A stretch of DNA of 64,000 nucleotides, taken from positions 23,120-87,119 of the forward strand of contig DDLX01000045.1 of the NCBI GenBank assembly GCA_002340355.1, given 5' to 3'. Within the stretch, counting starts at the first letter, position 1. Each line of letters begins with the position of its first letter. The DNA is from Cytophagales bacterium UBA2561 (GTDB lineage: Bacteria > Bacteroidota > Bacteroidia > Cytophagales > Thermoflexibacteraceae). A model generated the notes under the pieces. It worked only from the letters and a program-made list of their open reading frames with translations, did no database searches and had not been told where the DNA came from. Below, piece by piece: positions 1 to 8,153 of this stretch. The position numbers were made by a program, and so were the translations under genes.

Positions 1-2023
1 TTTCTCCTGTTGCCTCAACATGTGTTCCACCACAAAGTTCAACTGAATAATCTTTATCAAAAACAATTGTTCGTACAAAATCACCGTATTTTTCACCAAA
101 AAGAGCCATTGCTCCCATTTCTTTTGCCTCATCAATCGGGATATTTCGATACTCATTCAAGGAAATATTTTCTCGAATTTTTTGATTGACAATTTGCTCA
201 ATTTCAGATAATTGTTCGTCTGTAATTTTGGAAGGATGTGAAAAATCAAATCGTAAATATTCCGAGTTTACCAATGAGCCCCGTTGCTCTACGTGATTTC
301 CCAAAACTTGACGTAAAGCAGCATGAAGTAAGTGAGTAGCAGAGTGATTATTTTCCGTAGATTTTCGTTTCCGAAGATTGATTTTACTTTCAAAATTAGC
401 CGTCAAATTTTTCGGTAATCTTTTGGCAAAATGAATGATTAAATCATTTTCTTTTTTTGTATCAATGATTTCAACTTTTTCATTTTCAGAAACTAATAAG
501 CCTTTATCTCCAATTTGTCCACCTGCTTCGGCATAAAAAGGAGTTTTATCCAAAACTAACTGGAAGAGTGTTTTTTTCTTCTCTTTGATTTCCCGATAAC
601 GCAAAATTTTGGAAGTCGTTTCGGTAAAATCGTAGCCTATAAATTCGGGTTCATCACCTTCTTGTACAAAAATCCAGTCTCCTTTTTCGGAAGTTTGGGC
701 TTTTCTCGCACGTGTTTTTTGCGCTTCCATTGCCTTATCAAAGCCTTTTTGGTCGATTTTCAGATTATTTTCCCGTGCAATTAATTGGGTTAAATCTAAT
801 GGAAAACCAAACGTATCATACAATTCAAAAGCTGTTTCACCATCAATTGTATCTGATTTTAGGTTTGATTTAATTTCCTCAAAAAGTTTCAAACCTTTCT
901 CCAAAGTCCGTAAAAAAGAAGTTTCTTCTTCTTTAATGACATTTCGAATAAAATCTTGTTGGGCTTCGAGTTCAGGAAAAATATTGGCAAATTGTTCGGC
1001 GATAATGTCCAATAATCGATAAAAAAACGGTTCATTGAACCCTAAAAACGTAAACCCATATCGAACGGCACGGCGTAAAATTCGGCGAATGACATAACCA
1101 GCTCCCGTATTTGAAGGCAATTGACCGTCTGCAATCGCAAAGGAAACCGCCCGAATATGGTCGGCTAAAACCCGCATTGCCATCGTAATTTTTTCGTTCG
1201 AATTGTATTTTTTACCTGATGCTTTTTCGATAAATTCGATTAAAGGCGTAAAAACATCCGTATCGTAATTCGAGTTTTTGCCCTGTACAACCATTGCCAA
1301 ACGTTCAAAACCCATTCCTGTATCAACGTGTTTATCAGGGAGTTGTTCCAAAGAACGGTCAGCTTTTCGATTAAATTGAATAAAAACTAAATTCCAAATT
1401 TCAATAACTAAAGGATGGTCTTGATTGACTAAATCGGCTCCAGCTATTTCTTGAATTTCAGCTTCGTCTCGAATATCAATATGAATTTCGGAACAAGGAC
1501 CACAAGGACCCGTCTCGCCCATTTCCCAAAAATTATCCTTTTTTGAGCCGTACAAAATACGGTCTTCGGAGACGTGTTGTTTCCAAAAATCTTTGGCTTC
1601 CTCGTCTGACTCCAGATTTTCATTTTTATCCCCTCCGAAAACCGTCACATAAAGTCGGTCTTTTGGCAATCCGTACACTTCGGTTAGTAATTCCCAACCC
1701 CATGCAATTGCCTCCTTTTTGAAATAATCGCCAAACGACCAATTGCCCAACATTTCGAACATGGTATGATGATAGGTATCCGCCCCTACATCGTCAAGGT
1801 CGTTGTGCTTGCCTGACACCCGCAGACATTTTTGAGAATTGGCAACTCGCTTATTTTCAGCGATTTTGTTGCCTAAAAAATAATCTTTAAACTGATTCAT
1901 GCCCGCATTGGTAAACATCAAAGAGGGGTCATTTTTGAGAACCAAAGGCGCAGAATGAACATATTGGTGGGCTTTCTCTTGAAAAAAATCAAGGAATTGT
2001 TGTCGAATTTCGTTGGATGTCAT
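1..2023 (-). CDS. alaS: alanyl-tRNA synthetase, 3' end outside window
   Basis: Charges tRNA-Ala with alanine and edits mischarged Ser/Gly in the cytoplasm. The reverse strand reads from an ATG at 2023 as MTSNEIRQQFLDFFQ, the usual AlaRS N-terminus, and stays open to base 1, about 674 codons. The editing domain is visible near the window edge: an HSATHLLHAAL zinc/active-site motif (around 310-350) and the CGGTHV motif (around 20-40). The catalytic N-terminal and editing domains are therefore present, while the C-terminal oligomerisation domain lies beyond the left edge. A TACCTTTG -7 box lies about 95 bp upstream. The family identification is secure; only the truncation by the window is a limit. 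Confidence 0.97.
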   Translation of the reverse strand, partial: MTSNEIRQQFLDFFQEKAHQYVHSAPLVLKNDPSLMFTNAGMNQFKDYFLGNKIAENKRVANSQKCLRVSGKHNDLDDVGADTYHHTMFEMLGNWSFGDYFKKEAIAWGWELLTEVYGLPKDRLYVTVFGGDKNENLESDEEAKDFWKQHVSEDRILYGSKKDNFWEMGETGPCGPCSEIHIDIRDEAEIQEIAGADLVNQDHPLVIEIWNLVFIQFNRKADRSLEQLPDKHVDTGMGFERLAMVVQGKNSNYDTDVFTPLIEFIEKASGKKYNSNEKITMAMRVLADHIRAVSFAIADGQLPSNTGAGYVIRRILRRAVRYGFTFLGFNEPFFYRLLDIIAEQFANIFPELEAQQDFIRNVIKEEETSFLRTLEKGLKLFEEIKSNLKSDTIDGETAFELYDTFGFPLDLTQLIARENNLKIDQKGFDKAMEAQKTRARKAQTSEKGDWIFVQEGDEPEFIGYDFTETTSKILRYREIKEKKKTLFQLVLDKTPFYAEAGGQIGDKGLLVSENEKVEIIDTKKENDLIIHFAKRLPKNLTANFESKINLRKRKSTENNHSATHLLHAALRQVLGNHVEQRGSLVNSEYLRFDFSHPSKITDEQLSEIEQIVNQKIRENISLNEYRNIPIDEAKEMGAMALFGEKYGDFVRTIVFDKDYSVELCGGTHVEATGE

Positions 2024-2117
2024 ACGGATTTGAAGTTTGGAAAACCTTGCCAAATCTCAAGGATTTTTGCGCCACACTTCAGGCAAACAAGGTGTTTTTA
2101 AACTATTTTTTGAGAGG

Positions 2118-2125
2118 CAAAGGTA
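2118..2125 (-). promoter_or_regulatory. Bacteroidota -7 box of the alaS promoter
   Basis: The reverse strand reads TACCTTTG, a perfect match to the Bacteroidota primary sigma -7 consensus TAnnTTTG. It lies in the gap between alaS and the divergent end of the neighbouring Uma2 gene, about 95 bp upstream of the alaS ATG. No convincing TTTG -33 element is seen 19-21 bp further up, so the full promoter is inferred. Confidence 0.5.
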
Positions 2126-2186
2126 CAATTTTTAGAGGAATTGTATTGTTGTAAATCGGCTTCGGAAAAATGACTTTTTTTCATGC

Positions 2187-2879
2187 TTATTTTTTTGACA
2201 AATTTTTAAACCAATTTGTATTTTGGTATACATCTGACAGTTTCAATTTTACGCCCACAGTCATAACACAAGTTTGGTCTGCTGAATCGTACACTTTTAG
2301 AATCCAGTCGGTTTTGCCTTTTCTTAAAAACTGCTCAATTTTATAGGTGTCTTGCGAAATCAAAAGGTATTCTTCGAGGCTTTCTAAACTTTGGTAATAG
2401 GCTTTTTTTTCGGTACGGTCTTTCTTTTGAGTCGAAGGAGATAAAATTTCAATGATGGATTTTGGATTGGTCAGATGTCCGTTATCATCATAAATTTCAT
2501 TACTGGCTACGGTTATTGCCAAATCAGGCACATAAAAATAACCCATATATTTTCTTGAAATTTCAATATCATTGACATAAGGATAGTACTGACTTAGGTT
2601 AACTTCTTGATAAATCAAGCTCGCCAAACTACCTAATATTTTTTTGTGATCGTAAGATGATTTCGGCATATCAAATTGGGTTTGAAATGAATTTAAATTA
2701 AATTGTTCGCTGAGGACGTATAAAATGATTTCGGAAGAAATCGGATTTTCGCCTTCCTTCGGAATAATCAACCCATCCATAAATTCGATTTTACCTTCGA
2801 TTTTATCCTGAAATAATTCAGCTTCTTCTAAGGTAAATCTTTGAGGAGTAATATTTGACGTAATGGCATTCAACATCAT
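2187..2879 (-). CDS. Uma2 family (DUF820) putative endonuclease, copy A
   Basis: A 230-residue protein of the Uma2/DUF820 family, which has a PD-(D/E)XK nuclease fold; its cellular role is not established. Visible family signature: PDLAI at residues 118-122 (putative metal-binding Asp119), IIEILSPST at 142-150 (Glu144), then D154, K159 and the EEYLLI strand near 169. No signal peptide or membrane segment. It is followed in tandem by a close paralogue 61 bp upstream (2941-3621). The two share their N-terminal (MMLN.ITSNITPQ.FTLEEAEL) and C-terminal thirds almost exactly and differ mainly around residues 80-130. Such genes are often multicopy in Cytophagales and Cyanobacteria. The fold assignment is good; the biological function is unknown. 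Confidence 0.88.
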   Translation of the reverse strand: MMLNAITSNITPQRFTLEEAELFQDKIEGKIEFMDGLIIPKEGENPISSEIILYVLSEQFNLNSFQTQFDMPKSSYDHKKILGSLASLIYQEVNLSQYYPYVNDIEISRKYMGYFYVPDLAITVASNEIYDDNGHLTNPKSIIEILSPSTQKKDRTEKKAYYQSLESLEEYLLISQDTYKIEQFLRKGKTDWILKVYDSADQTCVMTVGVKLKLSDVYQNTNWFKNLSKK

Positions 2880-2940
2880 TCAATTCTATTGATTTTGAGA
2901 AGTTTATAATATACGAAGATACAAAAATAACTTTATATTA

Positions 2941-3621
2941 CTACTCTGTAAACCAATTTGTATTTTGGTACACATCTGAAAGTTTCAATTTTACGCCTAC
3001 GGTCATAATGCAAGTTTGATCTGCCGAATCATAGACTTTTACAATCCAGTCGGTTTTGCCTTTTCTTAAAAACTGCTCAATTTTATAGGTGTCTTGCGAA
3101 ATCAAAAGGTATTCTTCGAGACTTTCTAAACTTTGGTAATAGGCTTTTTTTTCAGTACGGTCTTTCTTTTGGGTCGAAGGAGATAAAATTTCAATAATGG
3201 ACTTGGGATTGGTCAGATGTCCATTATCATCATAAATCCGACTATCTTGTAAGGTAATCGCCAAGTCAGGCATATAAAAATAACCCGTATATTTTCTTGA
3301 GATTTCAATATCATTGACATAATAACCATAAGTAGAATGATTGATTTGTTGAGACAATAAAAAATTCAATTGACGTAAAATTTCTTTGTGATTATACGAT
3401 GATTTAGGCATATCAAATTGGTTTTGAAATGAATCTAAATTAAATTGTTCACTTAGGATGTATAAAATGACCTCTGGCGGAATGGGATTTTTGCCTTCCT
3501 TTGGGATAATCAACCCATCCATAAATTCGATTTTGCCTTCGATTTTATCTTGCACTAATTCAGCTTCTTCTAAGGTAAATTTTTGGGGAGTAATATTTGA
3601 CGTAATGACATTTAACATCAT
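2941..3621 (-). CDS. Uma2 family (DUF820) putative endonuclease, copy B
   Basis: A 226-residue paralogue of the adjacent copy A, same strand. It keeps the PDLAI motif, the IIEILSPST motif and the downstream D/K residues expected for a PD-(D/E)XK active site, so both copies look intact. The end differs slightly (NTNWFTE instead of NTNWFKNLSKK). Divergence is concentrated in the middle of the protein (roughly residues 78-130), while the ends are nearly identical at the DNA level. This fits a fairly recent tandem duplication followed by local divergence or gene conversion. The role is unknown. Confidence 0.88.
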   Translation of the reverse strand: MMLNVITSNITPQKFTLEEAELVQDKIEGKIEFMDGLIIPKEGKNPIPPEVILYILSEQFNLDSFQNQFDMPKSSYNHKEILRQLNFLLSQQINHSTYGYYVNDIEISRKYTGYFYMPDLAITLQDSRIYDDNGHLTNPKSIIEILSPSTQKKDRTEKKAYYQSLESLEEYLLISQDTYKIEQFLRKGKTDWIVKVYDSADQTCIMTVGVKLKLSDVYQNTNWFTE

Positions 3622-3908
3622 TCAATTCTATTGAGTTTGATACGTGTATAATTCGCTCAATCTAAGGACATTTCATTAAAAAGCAAATGGGTTTCGAGGA
3701 TTTTTGATGAAAAAGGGGGGCATGTGTGGATCAAAGTTATTGGATTGTAAAAGAATAAGGTTTTTGATAAATTTGGTTTGCTTTTGAGTCGGGAGACTCA
3801 TTTCATGGTTACGCCTGAGTCTCGCAAGCTAAGACTTGGACAAACGAGTTTAATTCCTTTTGACTTTTACCGATTTTTTCACGGTTCAACTAATAATTCT
3901 TAAAAATA
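3622..3908. other. intergenic gap, nothing identified
   Basis: About 290 bp between the start of Uma2 copy B and the divergent AbiTii-like gene. It must hold both promoters, but no TAnnTTTG match with a partner box was convincing. A short stretch near 3800-3835 (gagactc ... gagtctc) is loosely self-complementary. No open reading frame of note. Confidence 0.4.
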
Positions 3909-5099
3909 ATGTCTCAAATAGATAATAAAATATTAAAACTTATTGAGGAAAGCCTAAGTGAATTTGAGTCTTCCAAAGGAAGCATTGCCAACAGAATAAA
4001 AAAACTAAAAAGAGCTGCTGAATTAGGCGAATATACAAATACCACAGCATGGTGTGAACTTCAATTAGGCAATCCAAAATATACTGCTGTTGCACAAGAA
4101 TATATTGATTATTTTATTGAATATTCTGAGACAAAAGATGAAAAACATCTCACTAAATTAGAAAATACTAAATCTAAATTTAAAAGGCTTGGTTTTATAT
4201 TATCGGAAGATAACGCTAATGAAATTAGCCAAGAGCTAACAATGAAAGCTCATAAATCATTTGGAGGACTCGAAAACATTGAATTTATAGAGGAAATATA
4301 CAATGACTTAATTCGAAAAAAAGCGGGTAATGATGGAACTCATTATAAGTCTAACTTGGGTAAACATTTAGCTTTTATCAAAAGTGGCGCACATCGAAAA
4401 GCAACTTTTATTTTTAACCAAATCGCCTTCAAAAATGTCCCAAGAACAAGTTTTGATTATTTAAAATCCGCAGTAGATGATAGACTTTTGGATTTGAACC
4501 CTGAATTAGCAGAACAATTAATGGTAATTTTTAAGTCTGTATCATCTAATTCTAAAGAAGAACTATCTCAGTCTTTGACAACATGTAGAAGAATTATAGA
4601 AAAGTTTGCTGACATTGTGTTTCCTCCAAGAGACGAACTACATAAAGGGCGGAAAGTAGGTAATACCCAGTATATGAATAGATTATGGGCATTTATTGAT
4701 TTGGTAATAGAAAGTGACTCTAATAAAAAATTAGCTCAAAGTCATTTAGAATATTTAGGAAAATATTTAGAAGCAACTCATAAAATATCAAATAAGGGAG
4801 TTCATGCTAATTTGACAAGAATAGAGGCAATAAAAGCAGTTTTTCATCTGTATTTAATATTTGCAGATTTACTTGAACATTTAGATATAGAAGTTAAATC
4901 TGATGGAAAAATAGATATTAATAAGGCTACACTTGATGAACTAGAGGCATTAGGCGGTATATCACGAGCAACTGCAAAAGAAATAGTCAAAGCTCGCATT
5001 AATTTAGGTGCATTGGATAAAGATAAACTTTTGTCTCTAAAAGGCATTGGTAATAAAACAATTTTAAAATTAAACGAACATTTTAAAATATTGATGTGA
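3909..5099 (+). CDS. AbiTii-like protein with C-terminal helix-hairpin-helix
   Basis: A 396-residue soluble protein. Residues 5-60 (KLIEESLSEFE..., then RIKKLKRAAELGEY, then WCELQLGNPKY) resemble the AbiTii domain, named after abortive-infection protein AbiTii of Lactococcus, with its pattern of helix, LGxxxxxxWxxxELxG and proline. The middle (about 190-330) is helical and ends in ISNKGVHANLTRIEAIKAVF, a pattern seen in several AbiTii-type proteins of unknown function. Residues 335-393 form a ComEA-like helix-hairpin-helix: IDINKATLDELEALGGIS, then LLSLKGIGNKT, a non-specific DNA-binding unit. A role in phage defence or nucleic-acid sensing is inference from the domains. It sits in a small accessory island. 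The AbiTii match is by eye and only moderately sure; the HhH is clear. Confidence 0.6.
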   Translation: MSQIDNKILKLIEESLSEFESSKGSIANRIKKLKRAAELGEYTNTTAWCELQLGNPKYTAVAQEYIDYFIEYSETKDEKHLTKLENTKSKFKRLGFILSEDNANEISQELTMKAHKSFGGLENIEFIEEIYNDLIRKKAGNDGTHYKSNLGKHLAFIKSGAHRKATFIFNQIAFKNVPRTSFDYLKSAVDDRLLDLNPELAEQLMVIFKSVSSNSKEELSQSLTTCRRIIEKFADIVFPPRDELHKGRKVGNTQYMNRLWAFIDLVIESDSNKKLAQSHLEYLGKYLEATHKISNKGVHANLTRIEAIKAVFHLYLIFADLLEHLDIEVKSDGKIDINKATLDELEALGGISRATAKEIVKARINLGALDKDKLLSLKGIGNKTILKLNEHFKILM

Positions 5100-5246
5100 T
5101 TTTTGCCCCCATTTGCCGTAGTATTAAGCTTAGCGTCACGAAATCGTAAACATACTACAAATCTTCAGATTCAAGGTTCGGATATTCAGCCAATTCGCAT
5201 CAAACAGGATTTTCATATTTTTGATTCCCTTAAAAATCAGCTTTAA
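5100..5246 (+). pseudogene. possible coding remnant in frame after the AbiTii-like gene
   Basis: After the TGA at 5097-5099 the same frame stays open for 48 codons to TAA at 5244-5246. It ends in a protein-like stretch (LQIQGSDIQPIRIKQDF, then HIFDSLKNQL). There is no good start codon and I do not recognise the family. It could be the tail of a lost gene or chance. Low confidence. Confidence 0.2.
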
Positions 5247-5291
5247 AACTTGTAAATTTGTGCATTCCATAAAAAAATAAATCAAATATTC

Positions 5292-5459
5292 ATGGAACTC
5301 TCAGACCAAAAGTTAAAAGAGGTTATCAAAGCTCTTTTACTGGAATTGCTGGCTGAAAATCGGGCATTATTTTACGAAATCGTCAAGGAAATCATCATCA
5401 AAGTCTTTGAAAATGAAGGTATGAAAAACACAATGGCAGAAGTCGAAGATCATAATTAA
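5292..5459 (+). pseudogene. truncated antitoxin of a RelE/ParE-type module
   Basis: Codes for 55 residues starting MELSDQKLKEVIKALLLELL, an acidic/helical N-terminus typical of small antitoxins that precede RelE/ParE toxins in Bacteroidota and Cyanobacteria. A TAA at 5457-5459 stops it, but the same frame continues as SIDIEGVYAILDENLAQE to a second TAA at 5514-5516. That continuation matches the expected antitoxin end (...EEIFAILE). The stop is therefore probably a nonsense change or small indel in a once longer gene (about 5292-5516). The decayed toxin gene starts 2 bp after the second stop. A TAAATTTG sequence at 5253-5260 may be its -7 box. Confidence 0.55.
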
Positions 5460-5518
5460 TCCATTGATATAGAGGGAGTTTACGCCATTTTAGACGAAAA
5501 TTTAGCCCAAGAATAATT

Positions 5519-5809
5519 ATGAAACTGGATATTTGCCGAAGTTTTACCAAAGACACCCGAAAGGTAAAAGATAAAGTTTTAAATAAGCGTCTAAAAGCAA
5601 AGTTAGACGAAATCAAAGAAGCAGTCGAAAATACTGAAGCTGACGAACTTCCTGAAATTAAAGAAATGCTCAAAATGGAAGGTTCGGAAAACGCCTATCG
5701 AATTAAGGTCGGATAAATTAATTGAAGAAGAAAAAAGGATGAAGATAACCGATTTTTTTCATTCAAACGCTTTTTACATCACAAGAATATTTATCGAAAA
5801 TTTCCCTAA
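5519..5809 (+). pseudogene. RelE/ParE family toxin, disrupted
   Basis: The first 65 codons (MKLDICRSFTKDTRKVKDK ... ENAYRIKVG, stop at 5714-5716) are the N-terminal two thirds of a RelE/ParE mRNA-interferase or gyrase-inhibitor fold. The expected continuation (DYRIG...FLHRKDIYRxFP) is found downstream in pieces. A +1 frame reads DKLIEEEKRMKIT (about 5713-5749). The original frame then resumes with RFFSFKRFLHHKNIYRKFP and a stop at 5807-5809. Two compensating indels plus a lost core segment explain the pattern. With the broken antitoxin gene just upstream, the whole toxin-antitoxin module looks dead. Confidence 0.7.
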
Positions 5810-5899
5810 AAATTAAATTGGAAAACAACACCAAAATTTTGGCATTCATAAGCAAAAATTTTATCTTTACCATTAATAATTTATTTGGAATACTTCAAA

Positions 5900-6088
5900 A
5901 TGATTGATAAAGAAGATATTAATAATTTAGTAAAAGTTAGCACATTTGCAAGAAAAGCAGAGTTTTCAACAAAGTATGCTTACGACCTAATCAAAGAACA
6001 AAAAATAGACATTGTTTTAATTGATGGGGTTAAATTTGTGGATTTGCGAAACTTACCTGAAAAAATTAAAGCACGAATAAAAAATTAA
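5900..6088 (+). CDS. small helix-turn-helix, excisionase-like protein
   Basis: A 62-residue protein from the ATG at 5900 (an in-frame TTG at 5885 would add five residues). The pattern VKVSTFARKAEFSTKYAYDLI, then a basic/hydrophobic strand ending VLIDGVKFVDL, fits the small winged-helix proteins related to excisionases and MerR N-termini. In these, a helix-turn-helix is followed by an IDGxKFI wing. DNA binding is inferred. It lies alone between the dead toxin-antitoxin module and another small gene, in an accessory island. Function unknown. Confidence 0.5.
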   Translation: MIDKEDINNLVKVSTFARKAEFSTKYAYDLIKEQKIDIVLIDGVKFVDLRNLPEKIKARIKN

Positions 6089-6099
6089 ACTTTATTTTT

Positions 6100-6131
6100 T
6101 TTGATTTTTACTTAATAGTTGTATAAGTTTG
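6100..6131 (+). promoter_or_regulatory. Bacteroidota-type promoter before the 117-residue gene
   Basis: TTTG at 6100-6103, a 20 bp spacer and TAAGTTTG at 6124-6131 match the Bacteroidota -33/-7 pattern (TTTG, about 19-20 bp, TAnnTTTG). Transcription would start near 6138, some 43 bp before the ATG at 6181. This supports the reality of that small unknown gene. Confidence 0.55.
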
Positions 6132-6180
6132 TAATAATATAACTTTAAACCTGTGTTTATACAAAAACTTTTTCCAAATC

Positions 6181-6534
6181 ATGAAAAATTCCAGTCAAAA
6201 TCCAACTATTTCTTCTTCTTCGTGCCTCAAGGATACCGAAGCACTTTTGTCATTTACCGATGAACTATTAGAGTTTTGTACGCCCGAAGAAATTATCGAA
6301 TTGTTGGATAGTTTACCTGCTATTTTAACTCATGTACAAGTAGGTGTTAGTAGTTATGAGATAAGTATATTGGAACATATCAAAAGGTATTTTTGGAATA
6401 TTTATAAACTACAAATCCAAAAAAAACACGAAACTGAAAAAGAACAATTACTAATGGAATTCGAAGACAAACTCCACACATTTACGAAAAGTTCAAGAAG
6501 CAGAAATTCCACAACGAAGCATGAAGGAAAATAA
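6181..6534 (+). CDS. hypothetical 117-residue protein
   Basis: Not recognised. Predicted soluble. Residues 1-18 are Ser/Asn-rich, followed by acidic amphipathic helices (EALLSFTDELLEFCTPEEII, ELLDSLPAIL). A charged helix and a basic tail (KSSRSRNSTTKHEGK) end the protein. The helical organisation, the good promoter match 43 bp upstream and an ATG start suggest a real gene. It may belong to the accessory island it ends. No function can be proposed. Confidence 0.45.
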   Translation: MKNSSQNPTISSSSCLKDTEALLSFTDELLEFCTPEEIIELLDSLPAILTHVQVGVSSYEISILEHIKRYFWNIYKLQIQKKHETEKEQLLMEFEDKLHTFTKSSRSRNSTTKHEGK

Positions 6535-6659
6535 TAAGTCTTGAAAAATTGTAAAACTGGTATATTCAATAGACTCAAACAGAAAAATCAATTTTTAAGG
6601 CATGATATAAGATATGTCAAAACATTCAGAACAAGTTAATTTAAAACACCATTAATATT

Positions 6660-7907
6660 TTAATACAAATAATACTTCTTTGATTTGGCTTGGAATTGTT
6701 TTGCACCAGCATACCAGAGATATTTAATATCTTGAAAACGAAAATTCCGACTAAATAATGTCCGAATTTTATCCGAACCACAACTCAAGTCAAACATTCG
6801 CAAGCGGTCAGCCGTGATATTGGTGAACGGGTTTTTATGCGGGTACATTTCATGATTGACTTGCATGACATAAAACTGAATTTCAGAGAGTTTAGCATGA
6901 CGATAATCCGTGATACAAACTTGTACGCCGTGGATCATCATTCCTTTTTTAGAACCATAAAAAGGCTTGTAGGAAATAGGTCGAAAGTGAATTCCTCTGA
7001 GATTTAGGGCATTTAACTTTTTGGCAAATTTCACAGGATCAATCCATTCAGCAGCAAAAGTTTCAAATGGCAACGTATAACCCACTCCAATCGAAAAGGC
7101 AGAAACTTCACCTAAAATTCCTGAAATCGGATAAAAATGAGCTGAATGACTATGCGGAACATGAGGAGAAGTAGGTACCCAAGGCAAACCTGTTTCTTGA
7201 AAAGTCATATCTCTACTCCAGCCTTGCATTTTGATTACGGCTAGCTTACATTGTTTTCCATTTTTAAGCATTTTTTCACCATTCAATAATTTGGCTAACT
7301 CGCCACACGTCAAGCCATACCGATAGGGAATTTTATACTGACTAATGAAAGAAATGAACTTATCTTCAGGTAAATAGCCTTCTACAATTTTACCACCCAA
7401 CGGATTCGGACGATCTAAAATAACAACCTCTTTACCATTTTCGGCGGCAGCTTCCATCACCAAACCCATCGTACTGATATAAGTGTAAGACCGTGAACCA
7501 ATATCTTGAATATCATAAACCAAAACATCTATATTTTTAAGCATCCAAGAAGCAGGTTTTCGGTAATTGCCATATAATGAATACACCTTTAATCCTGTTT
7601 TTGTATCCGTAGAACTGCTCACATCATCACCAGCCGAAATATTTCCTCGAAGTCCATGTTCAGGAGCAAAAAGGGCAACCAAATTAACATTTTTAGCTTC
7701 ATGTAAAATATCAATCGTAGAGCTATATTTTTCGTCAATACCCGTTGGATTGGTGATTAACCCAACTCGTTTCCCTGCTAAAATTCGAAAATTTTGATCT
7801 CTTAAAACTCTTAGCCCTGTCCGAACTTTGGGAATCAAGGTTTGTGCATGAGAGGTTTGTATAAAAAAAACAATGTTTAAAAATAAAATTAATATCCTCA
7901 TTATCAA
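6660..7907 (-). CDS. namZ: DUF1343 exo-beta-N-acetylmuramidase, NamZ-like, secreted
   Basis: A 415-residue exported protein of the DUF1343 family. Its founding members (NamZ) release terminal N-acetylmuramic acid from peptidoglycan fragments. A signal peptide is clear (MRILILFLNIVFFIQTSHA|Q, from the second Met). The conserved family core is present: GKRVGLITNPTG (about 43-54), LFAPEHGLRG (about 79-88), VYDIQDIGSRSYTYI (about 130-144), ILDRPNPLGG (about 163-172) and GLPWVPTSPHVP (about 240-251). The invariant EHG and PNP motifs are intact. It probably works in the periplasm in cell-wall turnover or muropeptide scavenging. It is a single gene with no obvious operon partner. Confidence 0.88.
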   Translation of the reverse strand: MIMRILILFLNIVFFIQTSHAQTLIPKVRTGLRVLRDQNFRILAGKRVGLITNPTGIDEKYSSTIDILHEAKNVNLVALFAPEHGLRGNISAGDDVSSSTDTKTGLKVYSLYGNYRKPASWMLKNIDVLVYDIQDIGSRSYTYISTMGLVMEAAAENGKEVVILDRPNPLGGKIVEGYLPEDKFISFISQYKIPYRYGLTCGELAKLLNGEKMLKNGKQCKLAVIKMQGWSRDMTFQETGLPWVPTSPHVPHSHSAHFYPISGILGEVSAFSIGVGYTLPFETFAAEWIDPVKFAKKLNALNLRGIHFRPISYKPFYGSKKGMMIHGVQVCITDYRHAKLSEIQFYVMQVNHEMYPHKNPFTNITADRLRMFDLSCGSDKIRTLFSRNFRFQDIKYLWYAGAKQFQAKSKKYYLY

Positions 7908-8153
7908 TATTTTATGTTTTTATTAATTATTAATATTTATATCATTTTGAATTACTATGACTCTATTTTTGACAAAACACGGAAAAAATGAAGTAAAAAT
8001 GGATGTAAAAAATGGTAAAAACAATGTAAAATCTTTATTCAATTTTTAGGAAGGAAAGTACGTATTAAACATAACTTTCAGAGAGTTATGAAGTTAAACA
8101 GATTGTTTACATTCCAAAGCAAGAAAATATATCTTTTTAGACAGTTATGTTTC

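Noticed and set aside
4844..5047. Reverse open frame inside the AbiTii-like gene
   Set aside because: Ser/Leu-rich shadow of a well-supported forward coding region with HhH motif; no own start signal.
8072..8090. Short hairpin (CATAACT/AGTTATG) upstream of the NamZ-like gene region
   Set aside because: Seven-bp stem in very AT-rich DNA without T-run or conserved partner; too weak to call.
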